NCBI RefSeq assembly: GCF_027912515.1
Contig: NZ_CP115464.1
Location: forward strand, 3,573,501-3,637,500
Direction: 5' to 3'
DNA from: Brevundimonas sp. NIBR10
GTDB taxonomy: Bacteria > Pseudomonadota > Alphaproteobacteria > Caulobacterales > Caulobacteraceae
Length of the DNA: 64,000 nt
Under the pieces are notes generated by a model. It worked only from the letters and a program-made list of their open reading frames with translations, was not told the DNA's origin and did not search any database. Positions 52,316 to 60,761 of the stretch are shown here, piece after piece. The position numbers and the translations under genes are program-made. Within the stretch, counting starts at the first letter, position 1. Each line of letters starts with the position of its first letter.

Positions 52316-54921
52316 CAGTCCGGCCGAACCACGTCGCGGCCGAGACGGCTTTCGATGGTCATGCGGGCGGCGTTCAGGTTGAGTTCGAACGGCTGGCCGT
52401 TGCGCCGGGTCGCTGTGGCGCCGCGCCGATCGACGAGCTGATAGTTGCCGTTCGGCTGCAACACGGGACGCAGGCGGGCCAAGGTGCGGGCAGGCATCGG
52501 CTCGCCATTTCCGAAGACGGGGCCGTGTCCACCAGCCGTCCACGTTCCGGCAAGAGTCTCAAGCACGTCGTCGAACCGCTCGCCGTTCATCCAGCGCGGA
52601 ACGACGACGCTGGCACCGTTGACCTCTGCCGCGCCGCCGTAGGTATTCCGGCCCCAGGTCGTGCGACCGAGGGCGGCCTGGACGTAGTATTCGGGCGGCC
52701 GGACCACGCCGGACGTATCGTCAGCCAGTGCGGCAGCCTGCGCCGAGTTCTGGACGGCCGAGAGCAGGGCTGGCGTCGCGGCCAGTAGGGAACGCCAACG
52801 CGTCACCTCCGCATTCACATCGTCTCGCTTATCCGTGTCGAGCGCCTGACCGGCGGCCTTGAGCGACAGCCCGAGCGCCGCCTGCCGTGCGAACCGGACG
52901 TCACCGCCGGGACGGCCGATGTCTGCGATGTGGATCAGGACCGGTGCCGCGCCGCCCTGGCCGATCTCCGCCAACAGGTCGCGGGCACCCTGACCGCCGA
53001 GGGCCGCTGTCGCCTGCTGGGCAAACGTGATGACGGAGGCCGGATCGGACTCGAAGCGATCCTTGTAGGCCGCCACCTCGCCGTCGGTGAGCATTCGGCG
53101 CGGCACCTGATACTGCCGGGCCAGCGTGTCGCCGGTCGCCCTCCGGCCCTGCATCACCTGACCCCACACGCCCTGCTGTTGCGGGTTGAACACCGCCTCG
53201 ACCGGGACCGGCGTCACCTGCGCCAGAGCCGGCCGCGTGCTGTTGCCGAGGGCGAAGGCCAGCGGGTCGGTCGCGAATCCACCTTGGGTGTTCTGGAAGC
53301 TCTGGATGCGGGCCGCTCGCTGCCGGACGGTCTGAAGCCGGTTCAGCCAGCCGTTCAGATTGCGCGCCTGAGCGGGGTTCGACGCGGCAAGGGCTCGATA
53401 GTCAGCCTCCCGCAAGGCGAGATACTGCCCGACGTCGCCACCGCTTTCGGCGATCCATCGGCGCGCATCGGCCGGGCCGTGATTCACAGCAGCGTCGAAG
53501 GCCACCAAGGCAAGGGCGGGTGGCAGTTGGTCGGCCCCGATCGCGTCCCAGTAATTCCTCTTGTAGCGGTTGACCGCAGCGCCACGGGTCAGGTTGGCGA
53601 TGTCGAGGTCTGGGTTCGCGCTGGCATTGATGCCGAAGCGCGTCGGCCCGCGCCCGTTGTCGTCGGCGACGTAGGCCTCACCGCCCTCGATCTGATCAAT
53701 GACGAAATCGACCGACGCCTGGAATCCACCCGCCGCCGAACCGTCTCCATTGAAGGAGCCGCCGCTACCACCGCCGCCGAAACCCTCCGGCGGCGTCACG
53801 CCGACCTCGATCGCCCACCGAGCCCGCGCGATCAGTCCGGGGTCGCCCGAGGCCTCCGCAGCGGCGCGCAGGTCTTCCGGCTTCACGTCGCCGCCGTAGC
53901 GCATCGCCTCGATCAGGCTTTCGGTTTGCTGGCTGGCCTGCGTCCGGGCAGACGACGCGATGTTCGCCCGCTGCTGAATCAGCCCGACTTCTTCGCTGTA
54001 GACGGCCATGCCCCGCTCGCGGGCCAGCTCGCGCGCCTCTGGTGACAAGGCTGCGGTGATCGCCTCGGCGCCGGATGGGCTCGCGGTCTGGTCCCCAGCG
54101 ATGGTGCCGGCCGGCGGTAGCGCGCTCTGGATTTCGGCGAGCGCAGCGTCGGGGCCCTGTTCGCGAATGACCCGGCGGATATGGCCTGCGAAGGCCGACG
54201 CTTGAAACTTGCTGACGTCCTGCTGTTGGAGTCGCGCCGCCTGGTCTGGTGCGACGCCCAGCACCGGGTTCTCCGCGATCTGGGACCAAAGCTGCGCCAG
54301 TTCGCTGACGTCACCGGCGAATGCTGGATCCGCGTCGCCATACGATCCGGCATCCTCGGCATTGCGGGTAATCCGCGCCACCAGCTCGTCCTTACGGCCG
54401 ACGATGCTCCGGCCCGACTCCTCGGCATCCGAGCGCAAGCGCGCCAGGCGAAGGTTCTGAAAGAGCGTGTCATGGCGCCGGTCGAAGTTGGCCGCCCGCT
54501 CCATGACCACAGCGGCCGGGGTCGTCTTGATCTGCTCAGCCCGGTACGCCCGCGCCGATGCGGCGAAGGCGTCGGGGTCGTAGGGATTGGCCGCCACGAG
54601 GTCGTCGAGGGCGCGGTCGTCTTCCGACGCATAGCGAGCCGCGGTGCCGCTGATCATCACGTCCTGATAGGCCGCGTCGTATTCGGTCACCTGGGCGCGT
54701 TCGGCGAAGCGACCGGCCAGCACGTCAGCGGTCGCGTCCTTCTTGGCCTGATCCTTCAAGAGAGGCGCCAGCGTATTCCTCTGGAGCCGGCCGATGCCGT
54801 CGACGGCCTGGGCCAGCCCTTCGGCGTTCGCCCGTTCGGCGGCCCCATAGCCGGACGTGTCGGGCATCGCCGTGATGCCACCCGACGGAAGCGTGGGAAG
54901 TCCTGTGCCTTGGCCAGCCAT
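52315..54921 (-). CDS. Large internal virion protein with muramidase-like domain
   Basis: An 868-residue protein, mostly long helices and Ala/Gln/Arg-rich coils as in podovirus ejection proteins. Residues ~405-510 resemble the GH108 muramidase (zliS-type) domain: the IEGGEAYVADDNGRGPTRFGIN segment holds the likely catalytic Glu412, followed by YKRNYWDAIGADQLP and VAFDAAVNHGP. It would open peptidoglycan during DNA ejection. A Gly/Ser linker precedes the domain. It overlaps its neighbours by one base on both sides. The muramidase reading is inferred from motif, not from a search. Confidence 0.8.
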   Translation of the reverse strand: MAGQGTGLPTLPSGGITAMPDTSGYGAAERANAEGLAQAVDGIGRLQRNTLAPLLKDQAKKDATADVLAGRFAERAQVTEYDAAYQDVMISGTAARYASEDDRALDDLVAANPYDPDAFAASARAYRAEQIKTTPAAVVMERAANFDRRHDTLFQNLRLARLRSDAEESGRSIVGRKDELVARITRNAEDAGSYGDADPAFAGDVSELAQLWSQIAENPVLGVAPDQAARLQQQDVSKFQASAFAGHIRRVIREQGPDAALAEIQSALPPAGTIAGDQTASPSGAEAITAALSPEARELARERGMAVYSEEVGLIQQRANIASSARTQASQQTESLIEAMRYGGDVKPEDLRAAAEASGDPGLIARARWAIEVGVTPPEGFGGGGSGGSFNGDGSAAGGFQASVDFVIDQIEGGEAYVADDNGRGPTRFGINASANPDLDIANLTRGAAVNRYKRNYWDAIGADQLPPALALVAFDAAVNHGPADARRWIAESGGDVGQYLALREADYRALAASNPAQARNLNGWLNRLQTVRQRAARIQSFQNTQGGFATDPLAFALGNSTRPALAQVTPVPVEAVFNPQQQGVWGQVMQGRRATGDTLARQYQVPRRMLTDGEVAAYKDRFESDPASVITFAQQATAALGGQGARDLLAEIGQGGAAPVLIHIADIGRPGGDVRFARQAALGLSLKAAGQALDTDKRDDVNAEVTRWRSLLAATPALLSAVQNSAQAAALADDTSGVVRPPEYYVQAALGRTTWGRNTYGGAAEVNGASVVVPRWMNGERFDDVLETLAGTWTAGGHGPVFGNGEPMPARTLARLRPVLQPNGNYQLVDRRGATATRRNGQPFELNLNAARMTIESRLGRDVVRPD

Positions 54922-55409
54922 CAGTAGAGCCCGTTCAGATCAGCGGGTGGACCGGGGCGCTTCATCGCCGAGCCGTAGGATGCGGCCTGCGCGAATGATC
55001 CTGCGGCGTTCACCACCGACAAGGGGATCGCCCACTTCGCCTGCGTCCGGAAACCCTTGGCCGCCATGCTGGCGCTTCCGGCGCGGTTGAGCTCGCCGAG
55101 CCCCGCGATCGCCTCTGCCCGGTAGGCGTCCGCCATCGTCCGCCGCTCGATCAGCCGTGACGTCTGGGAGTCGTTGGATACGCCGCGCGCCGACTGCGTG
55201 ACCGCCAGATTGCCCAGCATCGTGGCCAACTGGACTCGGGACTCTTCGCCGATCTGGGTCCGGCGCAACATGGCCATGTCGCGCTCGACCTTGGCGCCCA
55301 GCTCGGAAGCCTTCGCCGCCTTGGCTGACTGCAAACCGCCCGCGATCGTGCCGATGCCCTGGAGGACGGATCCGGTTGCAGCAGCGATGGCAAGGAGAGG
55401 TAGGGGCAT
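54921..55409 (-). CDS. Internal virion protein (podovirus gp14-like)
   Basis: A 162-residue protein with a hydrophobic N-terminus (LLAIAAATGSVLQGIGTIAGGLQSAKAAKA), a charged heptad region and a Gly/Ala-rich late segment. This matches the small ejection protein that precedes the large core protein in podoviruses: an ATGS.LQ.IG-type start, DMAMLRRTQIGEESRV and a Gly/Ala-rich end. Its stop overlaps the start of the 868-residue gene by one base. A weak start context leaves ATG 55409 as the best choice. Confidence 0.8.
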   Translation of the reverse strand: MPLPLLAIAAATGSVLQGIGTIAGGLQSAKAAKASELGAKVERDMAMLRRTQIGEESRVQLATMLGNLAVTQSARGVSNDSQTSRLIERRTMADAYRAEAIAGLGELNRAGSASMAAKGFRTQAKWAIPLSVVNAAGSFAQAASYGSAMKRPGPPADLNGLY

Positions 55410-55549
55410 GGGGCATCGTCATGCCGATCAAGGCCCGCTTGAATGCACCCCGCCCGTCCACAGGATCGTCAGGCCCGCCGGTTGCGTCCGGTTACTGCCG
55501 CCGCCTACACCGACCGCAGGGTCACTGGCGCACAATCTGGACTATCGCC

Positions 55550-55816
55550 ATGGCCCGCACGCCAGCGCCCAGGCTGACGCGCATCTGTTGCGTCCGCCGC
55601 ATGATGACCTTGCCCGATCACACCGGCGACGCCCGATTGCTGTGCTTCACGATCGACGGGCTGGCCCGCCGCACCCGCTTCGCTGAGATCGGCCAGGTGC
55701 CCGAGTTCGAGGGCGAAGTGGCGTGGTTCGAGATGGAGCAGCGGAACAAGACCCGGCTGGGGTATGTGTTTGTGCGGCAGGTGGCTGAGCCGGCACCGTC
55801 AAAGCAGTGGTATTGA
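55550..55816 (+). CDS. Small hypothetical protein of the element
   Basis: An 88-residue frame from ATG 55550 (MARTPAPRLTRICCVRRMMTLP) with a basic start and a beta-rich end (VPEFEGEVAWFEMEQRNKTRLGYVFV). A longer frame from 55376 is possible, but it overlaps the start of the divergent gp14-like gene. No family recognised; the composition of the C-terminal two-thirds is protein-like. Confidence 0.5.
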   Translation: MARTPAPRLTRICCVRRMMTLPDHTGDARLLCFTIDGLARRTRFAEIGQVPEFEGEVAWFEMEQRNKTRLGYVFVRQVAEPAPSKQWY

Positions 55817-55925
55817 AGCTAGTGACCGGCGACGCACGGGCTTTCATCGTTCTGATACAGGTTAAGGACGACTCGACTCCCGCACGGGTTGCTGGCTAGC
55901 TGGAGCCGCACCTGGGGAGGTTCTT

Positions 55926-56798
55926 TTGGCATCAGCACCGATCACGCTCTACCTGGACATTCCGGAAGGACAGCACGGGGATCTGGAAGTCGTGGCGGAA
56001 GCCTCGATAGCTTGGGCCAGAACCATCAAGGATGTCGCTCGGGTTCTCTATCCCGATCTGACGATCCGAGTGGAGGTGTTGGACGCTGATGAGGGCAGCT
56101 TTGGCCTGAACGCGCGCATCCAAATCGACCCCAAGTTCAAGGCTGCACTGATCGGCATTCTTGCAGGAGCGGCGACCCACTTCGGGCTCGAGACCGTTGA
56201 TTATTTCTATGAGAAATTCTTGGACTCGATTTTCGGCGACAGTCCACCGGCCCAGGCGGTTGCTGCCGAGGAACGTGAGCGGGTTGCATCAGCCGTAGCG
56301 CGCGGGGCCGGAAAGAAGCCTGCTGAACAGGTCTACCGGGCTCTCCAGACCGATCCCGTCATCAAAGGAGTGGGGGTCTCGCCCCGGCCCGAGCAGCAGC
56401 CATCGTCGGTCATTGAGCGAGGCGCATTTCTGGTCCGTGGCGGTTATATGGCCGTCGAGAATGATGATCGCCGCGAGCGAACCAGGCCGGAGAGGATTGA
56501 GGCGGTCTTGATCAAGCCCGTGCTCGTTCCAAGAACTCGGAGGCTCTGGCGCTTTCAGACGCCATCCGGCGAGTTTAGCTTCATGATGAAGGACCACGCA
56601 TTTGTCGGCCGGCTGCTAGACGGAACGGAGCCTATTCCTATGGTTGCCGGTGTGATCCTGGACGTGGATGTCGAGGTCACCGAAGTTTTCGCCGAGGGTC
56701 TATGGCAACCCAAAGCGAGAGCAATTACCCGCGTATGGGGCCACCGGTTCGACGCCTCAGCGCTTCTGCCCTTTGGTGAAGACGACGACGAGGACTAG
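55926..56798 (+). CDS. Cargo gene of the element: two-part hypothetical protein
   Basis: A 290-residue protein starting at TTG 55926 after a strong GGGGAGG site. Residues 1-70 form a beta-rich unit (ITLYLDIPEGQHGDLEVVAE, then VEVLDADEGSFGLNARI). A hydrophobic helix lies at ~74-100 (AALIGILAGAATHFGLETVDYF), then a charged linker. A C-terminal beta-rich region has RRLWRFQTPSGEFSFMMKD and VAGVILDVDVEVTEVF, and the protein ends in a DDDED tail. It has its own strong ribosome site and no phage-structural look, so it is probably a moron or cargo gene, for example a defence factor. Function unknown. Confidence 0.75.
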   Translation: MASAPITLYLDIPEGQHGDLEVVAEASIAWARTIKDVARVLYPDLTIRVEVLDADEGSFGLNARIQIDPKFKAALIGILAGAATHFGLETVDYFYEKFLDSIFGDSPPAQAVAAEERERVASAVARGAGKKPAEQVYRALQTDPVIKGVGVSPRPEQQPSSVIERGAFLVRGGYMAVENDDRRERTRPERIEAVLIKPVLVPRTRRLWRFQTPSGEFSFMMKDHAFVGRLLDGTEPIPMVAGVILDVDVEVTEVFAEGLWQPKARAITRVWGHRFDASALLPFGEDDDED

Positions 56799-56942
56799 CC
56801 CAACCGCGCCTGCTGCGCCCAGCGCGTACGCCAACACGGGGTGGGTCCGAGAAAGAACTTCGACACCAAGCAGAGTGAGAATGGCCGCGACCGCCGCGAT
56901 CGCCACCGACATTTTCTCAGCCTGGCGCCACATCCGTCGCAT
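56757..56942 (-). CDS. Possible small membrane protein (61 aa)
   Basis: Two hydrophobic helices (about 11-30 and 35-55) separated by a short loop, ending FTKGQKR. It overlaps the 3' end of the opposite-strand cargo gene by 42 bases. An internal ATG (56912) would trim the first ten residues. The hydrophobic pattern is regular, but the ribosome site is weak. Confidence 0.4.
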   Translation of the reverse strand: MRRMWRQAEKMSVAIAAVAAILTLLGVEVLSRTHPVLAYALGAAGAVGLVLVVVFTKGQKR

Positions 56943-57036
56943 GGCCGCACCCTACGCTTAAGCGGCCGGAAAACAATTGGGGTCTCGACAAAGGCGGTCG
57001 CGCCCACTGATTCAAATGCAGGCCGCGCCGATAGCC

Positions 57037-57378
57037 TTAAGGAACTCGACGTGATGCGCGAAGCTCCACCACCTGTAGGAGAGCTCGCCGGCGCATTTCC
57101 CCATCAAGCGTAGTCATAACCTCGCGGGCCATCGTCTCCCCGCCTTCAGGCGTCGCCGCCAAAGAGCGGACGAGAACTTCGACCTCCTCGCGTTCGTTGT
57201 CGCAGGCCATCATAGCCGCGTCGGCGATCACCGGTGCCGCTTCGCCACTCGGCTCCAGTCGAAGGCTCGCGGCATCCATGCAGGACCGGACGGCCCGCAC
57301 ACGGGTATCGAGGTCATTGGCTTGGGCGGGCGTCGGCGCGGTCTGCATCGCGGCCAGCATTGAGATCATGATCAGCAT
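57037..57378 (-). CDS. Secreted hypothetical protein of the element
   Basis: A 113-residue product with a short hydrophobic start (MLIMISMLAAMQTAPTPAQA) that reads as a signal peptide. Two Cys follow (RSCMDAAS, MACDNERE) and then a helical end (MAREVMTTLDGEMRRRALLQVV). GGAAAGGGGGC precedes the ATG. Two-Cys small secreted proteins are common in this group. Function unknown. Confidence 0.6.
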   Translation of the reverse strand: MLIMISMLAAMQTAPTPAQANDLDTRVRAVRSCMDAASLRLEPSGEAAPVIADAAMMACDNEREEVEVLVRSLAATPEGGETMAREVMTTLDGEMRRRALLQVVELRASRRVP

Positions 57379-57906
57379 GGTGCGCCCCCTTTCCCGGACG
57401 ATGCACCATCGGTGGCGACCGCACTACCCGCCCGAGGAAAACGGATTCTGGGATCTGAAAAAAATGGGGACATCGGGGGACCCCCTGCATGGTCGGCGTG
57501 GTGACCCCGGTATGGGAAGCCGCGCGCCGATTTTTCCCCCATGACCGCCTTGGCCATGGTGCGCCGCGTCTCCCTATTGGGTGGCGGTCGGAGGTCGTCG
57601 CGTCAGCCGACGGTGTGCGCAGCGAACGGGCCCCGGCGTCAGGCTCAGGCGCTTCGGTCGGCCTTGCTCGGCGAGGGGATGAGGCGGGGCAGCTCGCACA
57701 ACGCGAACGCCCCGCCATGATCCGCGCTGGTCAGTGCCCCTGCCCTACGCGTCTCGACCATAACCATGCGGGCAATGCGAGGGCCATTCCATGCACCCGT
57801 TGACACCGCGCCAACTGTCCTCTACACAGGACACCTGACATGGCCAGAGCCGTGTCGCTCCAGTCCTTGGCAGGTGCCGAGGGCGACCTTGGTAGGAACC
57901 GAGACG
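57379..57906. other. 528-bp stretch of the element without a convincing gene
   Basis: Open frames are short or Arg/Pro-rich shadows. An A-rich patch (CTGAAAAAAATGGGGAC near 57457) stands out against the GC-rich background and could be a promoter or bend. The next gene starts at 57907. Confidence 0.45.
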
Positions 57907-58254
57907 ATGAACGAATCCACCCCCATTGCAGACCTGTGGGCCGCCTATGAGGCCGCGACGATCGCCGAGCGCAAAGCCTGGGATCGCATGGTGCGCATCG
58001 AGAGCCAGCATGGCGAGGCCGAGGCGGGCTTCCGTCACCCTCGCGTGGTCGTCGCTGACGCCATCTACTTTGAAGCCAGCGCGCGCAAGGCTGCTCTTCG
58101 CAAGGTCATCCTGTCCCGCCCGGTTCGTAGTCAGGAGGGCATGGCCGTGCTGCGCGACATGGCCCGCGACCTGACCTCCGGCCGATACGTTCCCGGCGAT
58201 GTTCGCACGGCGTTGAAGGCCGCCCGTGGTGCCGGCTGGCGTCTGGCCGCCTGA
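57907..58254 (+). CDS. Small helical hypothetical protein of the element
   Basis: A 115-residue product from ATG 57907, mostly helical (DLWAAYEAATIAERKAWDRM, ARKAALRKVILSRP, MAVLRDMARDLTSG). It is the first of three plus-strand genes, with ~50-100 base gaps, leading to the right end. No motif identified; a DNA-binding or regulatory role is a guess from size alone. Confidence 0.6.
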   Translation: MNESTPIADLWAAYEAATIAERKAWDRMVRIESQHGEAEAGFRHPRVVVADAIYFEASARKAALRKVILSRPVRSQEGMAVLRDMARDLTSGRYVPGDVRTALKAARGAGWRLAA

Positions 58255-58352
58255 CATCCCGGCTGGCGCTCTGGCCATGGTCGGAGCGCCTACCGGGCTG
58301 TCATGCCCACGCCCTGGCAATCGAGCCGGGGTGCCACACAGGGAGAAACCCT

Positions 58353-58967
58353 ATGACCACCACCTTGATCACGTTCCCCTCTGCCGCCGCTCCGGAATGG
58401 CATGCCGCCCTTGATGGCCTCGGCGGCATTGGGCAGGACCCACACTTGCGGGCCGCCTTCGCTCAGGCCTATCGCGCTGGAATGTCTATCGCCGAGTTCT
58501 GCGGCATCCAGCTCGATCCGCCGGCCCGGCCGGCGGGCGGCTCCCGCGTATACTTCGGTGTGCCGCACGGCCCTTATCTGATCTTCGGCGCCGATGAGGG
58601 TCGGTCGGCATACCTGCCCGAGGGACGCGAGTGGGCGGAAACCACGGACGAAGATCTGACCGCGTGGGCCGCAGAGGCCAGCGCACTTGAGCAGGTCGCC
58701 GAAACCGCCTCTCGTGCCGCTGGCCCCGACGGCGACACCGCCGCTGAGCCGTTCTTGGCGCGCCGCCATAAGATCATCGACCGGATCATGGACGCGCCCT
58801 GCAACTCCCGCACTGCCGCGATCGTGAAGGGGCGCGCTGGGCTGGCGCACATGGAGCCAGGCGATGCCAGCGTGGAAGCGACCATGTTCGAACAGATCGT
58901 GGAGTGGATCGCGTCCGACTTCTTCCTCGGCGACGTCATCCCCACCGCAGACGCCCCCGCCCCATAA
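58353..58967 (+). CDS. Hypothetical protein of the element
   Basis: A 204-residue product starting at ATG 58353 after GGGAGAAACCCT. It has an N-terminal WHAALDGLGGIGQDPHLRAAF, a middle VYFGVPHGPYLIFGADEGRSAYLPEG, and a later segment with AEPFLARRHKIIDRIMDAP and MEPGDASVEATMFEQIVEWI. No known family. It is soluble and acidic. The preceding ~100-base gap contains short inverted repeats (CGGAGCG...), like the gap before the next gene. Confidence 0.6.
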   Translation: MTTTLITFPSAAAPEWHAALDGLGGIGQDPHLRAAFAQAYRAGMSIAEFCGIQLDPPARPAGGSRVYFGVPHGPYLIFGADEGRSAYLPEGREWAETTDEDLTAWAAEASALEQVAETASRAAGPDGDTAAEPFLARRHKIIDRIMDAPCNSRTAAIVKGRAGLAHMEPGDASVEATMFEQIVEWIASDFFLGDVIPTADAPAP

Positions 58968-59017
58968 GCAGCCAAGCGGCCCGTCATCCCGGCGGGCCGT
59001 AACCACCGGAGACGACC

Positions 59018-59272
59018 ATGACGATCAATGCAGCTCTTTTTGCCCAGGCAGGCGAAGCCCTTTTTGGCCTTGAGTGGAAACAATCACTGGCCGACCTGAT
59101 CGAGATGGATGTGCGGCGCGTACGTCGCATCGCCAAGGCCGCACGCGAAGGACTCGATTACCCCGTGAACGAGTCCCTCGGCCCGGTACTGGCGGGGCAT
59201 CTAAAGGAACGGGCGCGCTCGGCACAGGCTCAATCGATCGAAGCCGAACGGCTTGCGAAGCTGCTCGAATGA
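59018..59272 (+). CDS. Small DNA-binding-like protein at the right end of the element
   Basis: An 84-residue protein with a possible helix-turn-helix (WKQSLADLIEMDVRRVRRIAK), followed by NESLGPVLAGHLKERARSAQ and a charged end. A plausible CGGAG site lies nine bases before the ATG. It lies 82 bases inside attR. Position and fold suggest a repressor or excisionase-type regulator, unproven. Confidence 0.6.
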   Translation: MTINAALFAQAGEALFGLEWKQSLADLIEMDVRRVRRIAKAAREGLDYPVNESLGPVLAGHLKERARSAQAQSIEAERLAKLLE

Positions 59273-59354
59273 GGGCGATTTGAGAGAATTGTGCCCCGGG
59301 TGTGCCCCAGCGCTTCTGCGTGCCGCCAGCGTGAGAGCCAACCCATTGAAATCA

Positions 59355-59407
59355 ATGGTACCGCCTCTCAGGCTTGAACTGAGGACCTCCGGTTCCACAA
59401 ACCGGCG
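59355..59407. other. attR: direct repeat inside tRNA-His
   Basis: This copy lies in the intact tRNA-His gene and spans its 3' end through the anticodon loop. Integration rebuilt the complete tRNA on this side. Identity with 49136-49188 is 53 of 53. Confidence 0.9.
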
Positions 59408-59432
59408 CTCTAACCAACTGAGCTAAGGCGGC
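59356..59432 (-). tRNA. tRNA-His (anticodon GTG)
   Basis: A 77-base cloverleaf: acceptor GCCGCCT/AGGCGGT, D-arm AGCTCAGTTGG, anticodon loop TTGTGGA with GTG, T-arm CTCAGTTCAAGCCTGAG, and encoded A73-CCA. There is no encoded G-1 and residue 1 pairs with T72. This is the known alphaproteobacterial tRNA-His variant that histidyl-tRNA synthetase reads without G-1. Confidence 0.96.
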
Positions 59433-59534
59433 GCATCGTTCGCGTGGGCCGACTGGCCTCGCGCGAGGGGTGGTCTTTAGCGGCGCTGTCCCGAGGGATC
59501 AAGCACCCATTGCAGGGCGCGAGGCCTGAACGCG

Positions 59535-59567
59535 AAAACGCCCCGAAGCGTGAGCTTCGGGGCGTTT
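59535..59567 (-). terminator. Rho-independent terminator of the exbB-exbD-tonB operon
   Basis: ACGCCCCGAAGC and GCTTCGGGGCGT pair around GTGA. On the minus strand the stem is preceded by AAA and followed by TTTT. It lies 23 bases past the tonB stop. Confidence 0.85.
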
Positions 59568-59589
59568 GTCGTATCAGGTCAGGCGGCGA

Positions 59590-60306
59590 TCAGTCGCCCA
59601 GGTTGAAAGGCACCCGGACGGTGAAGGTCGCATTGGTCGCCGCGCCGTCCACGGTGCGGGGCGAAAGCTGGCCCCGCTGGACGATACGCACGGCGGCCTG
59701 GCCGAAGCCCATGCCCGCTGGCGTTTCCGAAACCACCCGGCAGTTCGCCGGACGGCCGTTGGCCTGGGCGGTGCACGAGACGGTCGCCGAGCCGCTGACG
59801 CCACGATCCATGGCGCGAGCCGGGAAGTCGTCGGCGGTCGGACGCGGAGGCCGCGACCAGGCCACGTTGGTGATGACCGACGGGCGAGGCGGAGCCGGAG
59901 GCGCAGGCGGAGGCGGAGGTCCGGGGACGATGACGGGCGGACCCGTATACTCGACCCGGTCTTCCTTCTTCGTCGGCTCGATCGGCAGTGTGATCGGCGG
60001 CGGAGGCGCGTTGGGCACCACGACCGGAGGACGGACCTGCAGCTTGGGCGGCGGCGGGGTGTCCGGCGGAGGCGGCGGCGGCGGAGGGGGAGGAGGCGGC
60101 GGAGGCGGAGCAACAATGTCCACGTCCACAGCGTCGTCCTCGAACGCCACCTGTTGCATCTCGAACTTGGTCTTCTGGACCCAGATCACGAGCGCGACAA
60201 AGAGGACCAACACCACCGCCAGGGCGATGAGCCAGGTAACCGGCGACACCTTCTTGCGAGGCGCGTCGTACCGACTGCGGTGATACTCAACGGGTGTATC
60301 TGTCAT
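59590..60306 (-). CDS. tonB: Energy transducer TonB family protein
   Basis: A 238-residue protein with a basic cytoplasmic start, one membrane anchor at about 24-44, and a Pro-rich periplasmic spacer containing a run of 15 Pro. The C-terminal TonB domain has ARAMDRGVSGSATVSCTAQA, GMGFGQAAVRI and VPFNLGD, with two Cys that may bond. It is the last gene of exbB-exbD-tonB and transmits proton-motive energy to outer membrane receptors. The order and spacing (15 and 5 bases) show one transcript. Confidence 0.92.
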   Translation of the reverse strand: MTDTPVEYHRSRYDAPRKKVSPVTWLIALAVVLVLFVALVIWVQKTKFEMQQVAFEDDAVDVDIVAPPPPPPPPPPPPPPPDTPPPPKLQVRPPVVVPNAPPPPITLPIEPTKKEDRVEYTGPPVIVPGPPPPPAPPAPPRPSVITNVAWSRPPRPTADDFPARAMDRGVSGSATVSCTAQANGRPANCRVVSETPAGMGFGQAAVRIVQRGQLSPRTVDGAATNATFTVRVPFNLGD

Positions 60307-60321
60307 GTGATCTCCCGTTCC

Positions 60322-60756
60322 CTACGCTGGTTTATCTTCGCCGACGAGGGCGACGCTGTAGAAGCCGGCATCCTGCAGGGAGTTCATCGCCTGCATGAAG
60401 TCGCCATAACGCGTATCCTGGTCGCCGCGGATATAGATCCGTTCCTTGGTCGGGTCCCGACGTCCGATCTGGGCCGTCAGGTCCGAACCGAGAGTGTCGT
60501 AGCTCGACTCGCCGTCTCCGATGTAGACCCGGCCGTCCGTCGTGATCGAGATGAACACGGGCTTGGGCGGGTTTTCGGAAGGCGGCGCAAGAGCGATCGG
60601 AAGTTTCACTTCCACCCCCGGGGTGGCGACCGCAGACGCCACCATGAAGATGATCAGCAGGACGAGCATGATATCAACGAAAGGCGTGACGTTGATTTCT
60701 GCGTTCTGCTCGACGTGATACTTACCGCCGCCCGAACCTCCGAGTTTGGCGGCCAT
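60322..60756 (-). CDS. exbD: Biopolymer transport protein ExbD
   Basis: A 144-residue protein with one N-terminal membrane helix. The NVTPFVDIMLVLLIIFMV segment contains the conserved Asp used for proton flow (VDIMLV). The periplasmic domain continues to a late ARDPT-like RRDPTKERIYIRGD and MQAMNSLQDAGFYSVAL. It pairs with ExbB. Five bases separate it from exbB and 15 from tonB. Confidence 0.93.
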   Translation of the reverse strand: MAAKLGGSGGGKYHVEQNAEINVTPFVDIMLVLLIIFMVASAVATPGVEVKLPIALAPPSENPPKPVFISITTDGRVYIGDGESSYDTLGSDLTAQIGRRDPTKERIYIRGDQDTRYGDFMQAMNSLQDAGFYSVALVGEDKPA

Positions 60757-60761
60757 CCGTC

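Larger units (their letters stand above)
49136..59407. mobile_element. 10.2-kb tRNA-His-integrated prophage remnant or satellite
   Basis: The segment is bounded by a 53-bp perfect direct repeat. The right copy is the 3' part of an intact tRNA-His gene, the left copy a fragment of it. Inside are a tyrosine recombinase next to the left end, an AlpA-like fragment, three internal virion genes on the minus strand and several unknown small genes. No terminase, portal, capsid or tail gene is seen, so it looks like a deletion derivative or a satellite dependent on a helper phage. The tRNA remains whole because its 3' end was restored on integration. Confidence 0.88.

Noticed and set aside
52930..54045. 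371-codon open frame on the plus strand inside the element
   Set aside because: Antisense to the 868-residue virion gene, whose overlaps with both neighbours and muramidase motif show the true strand.
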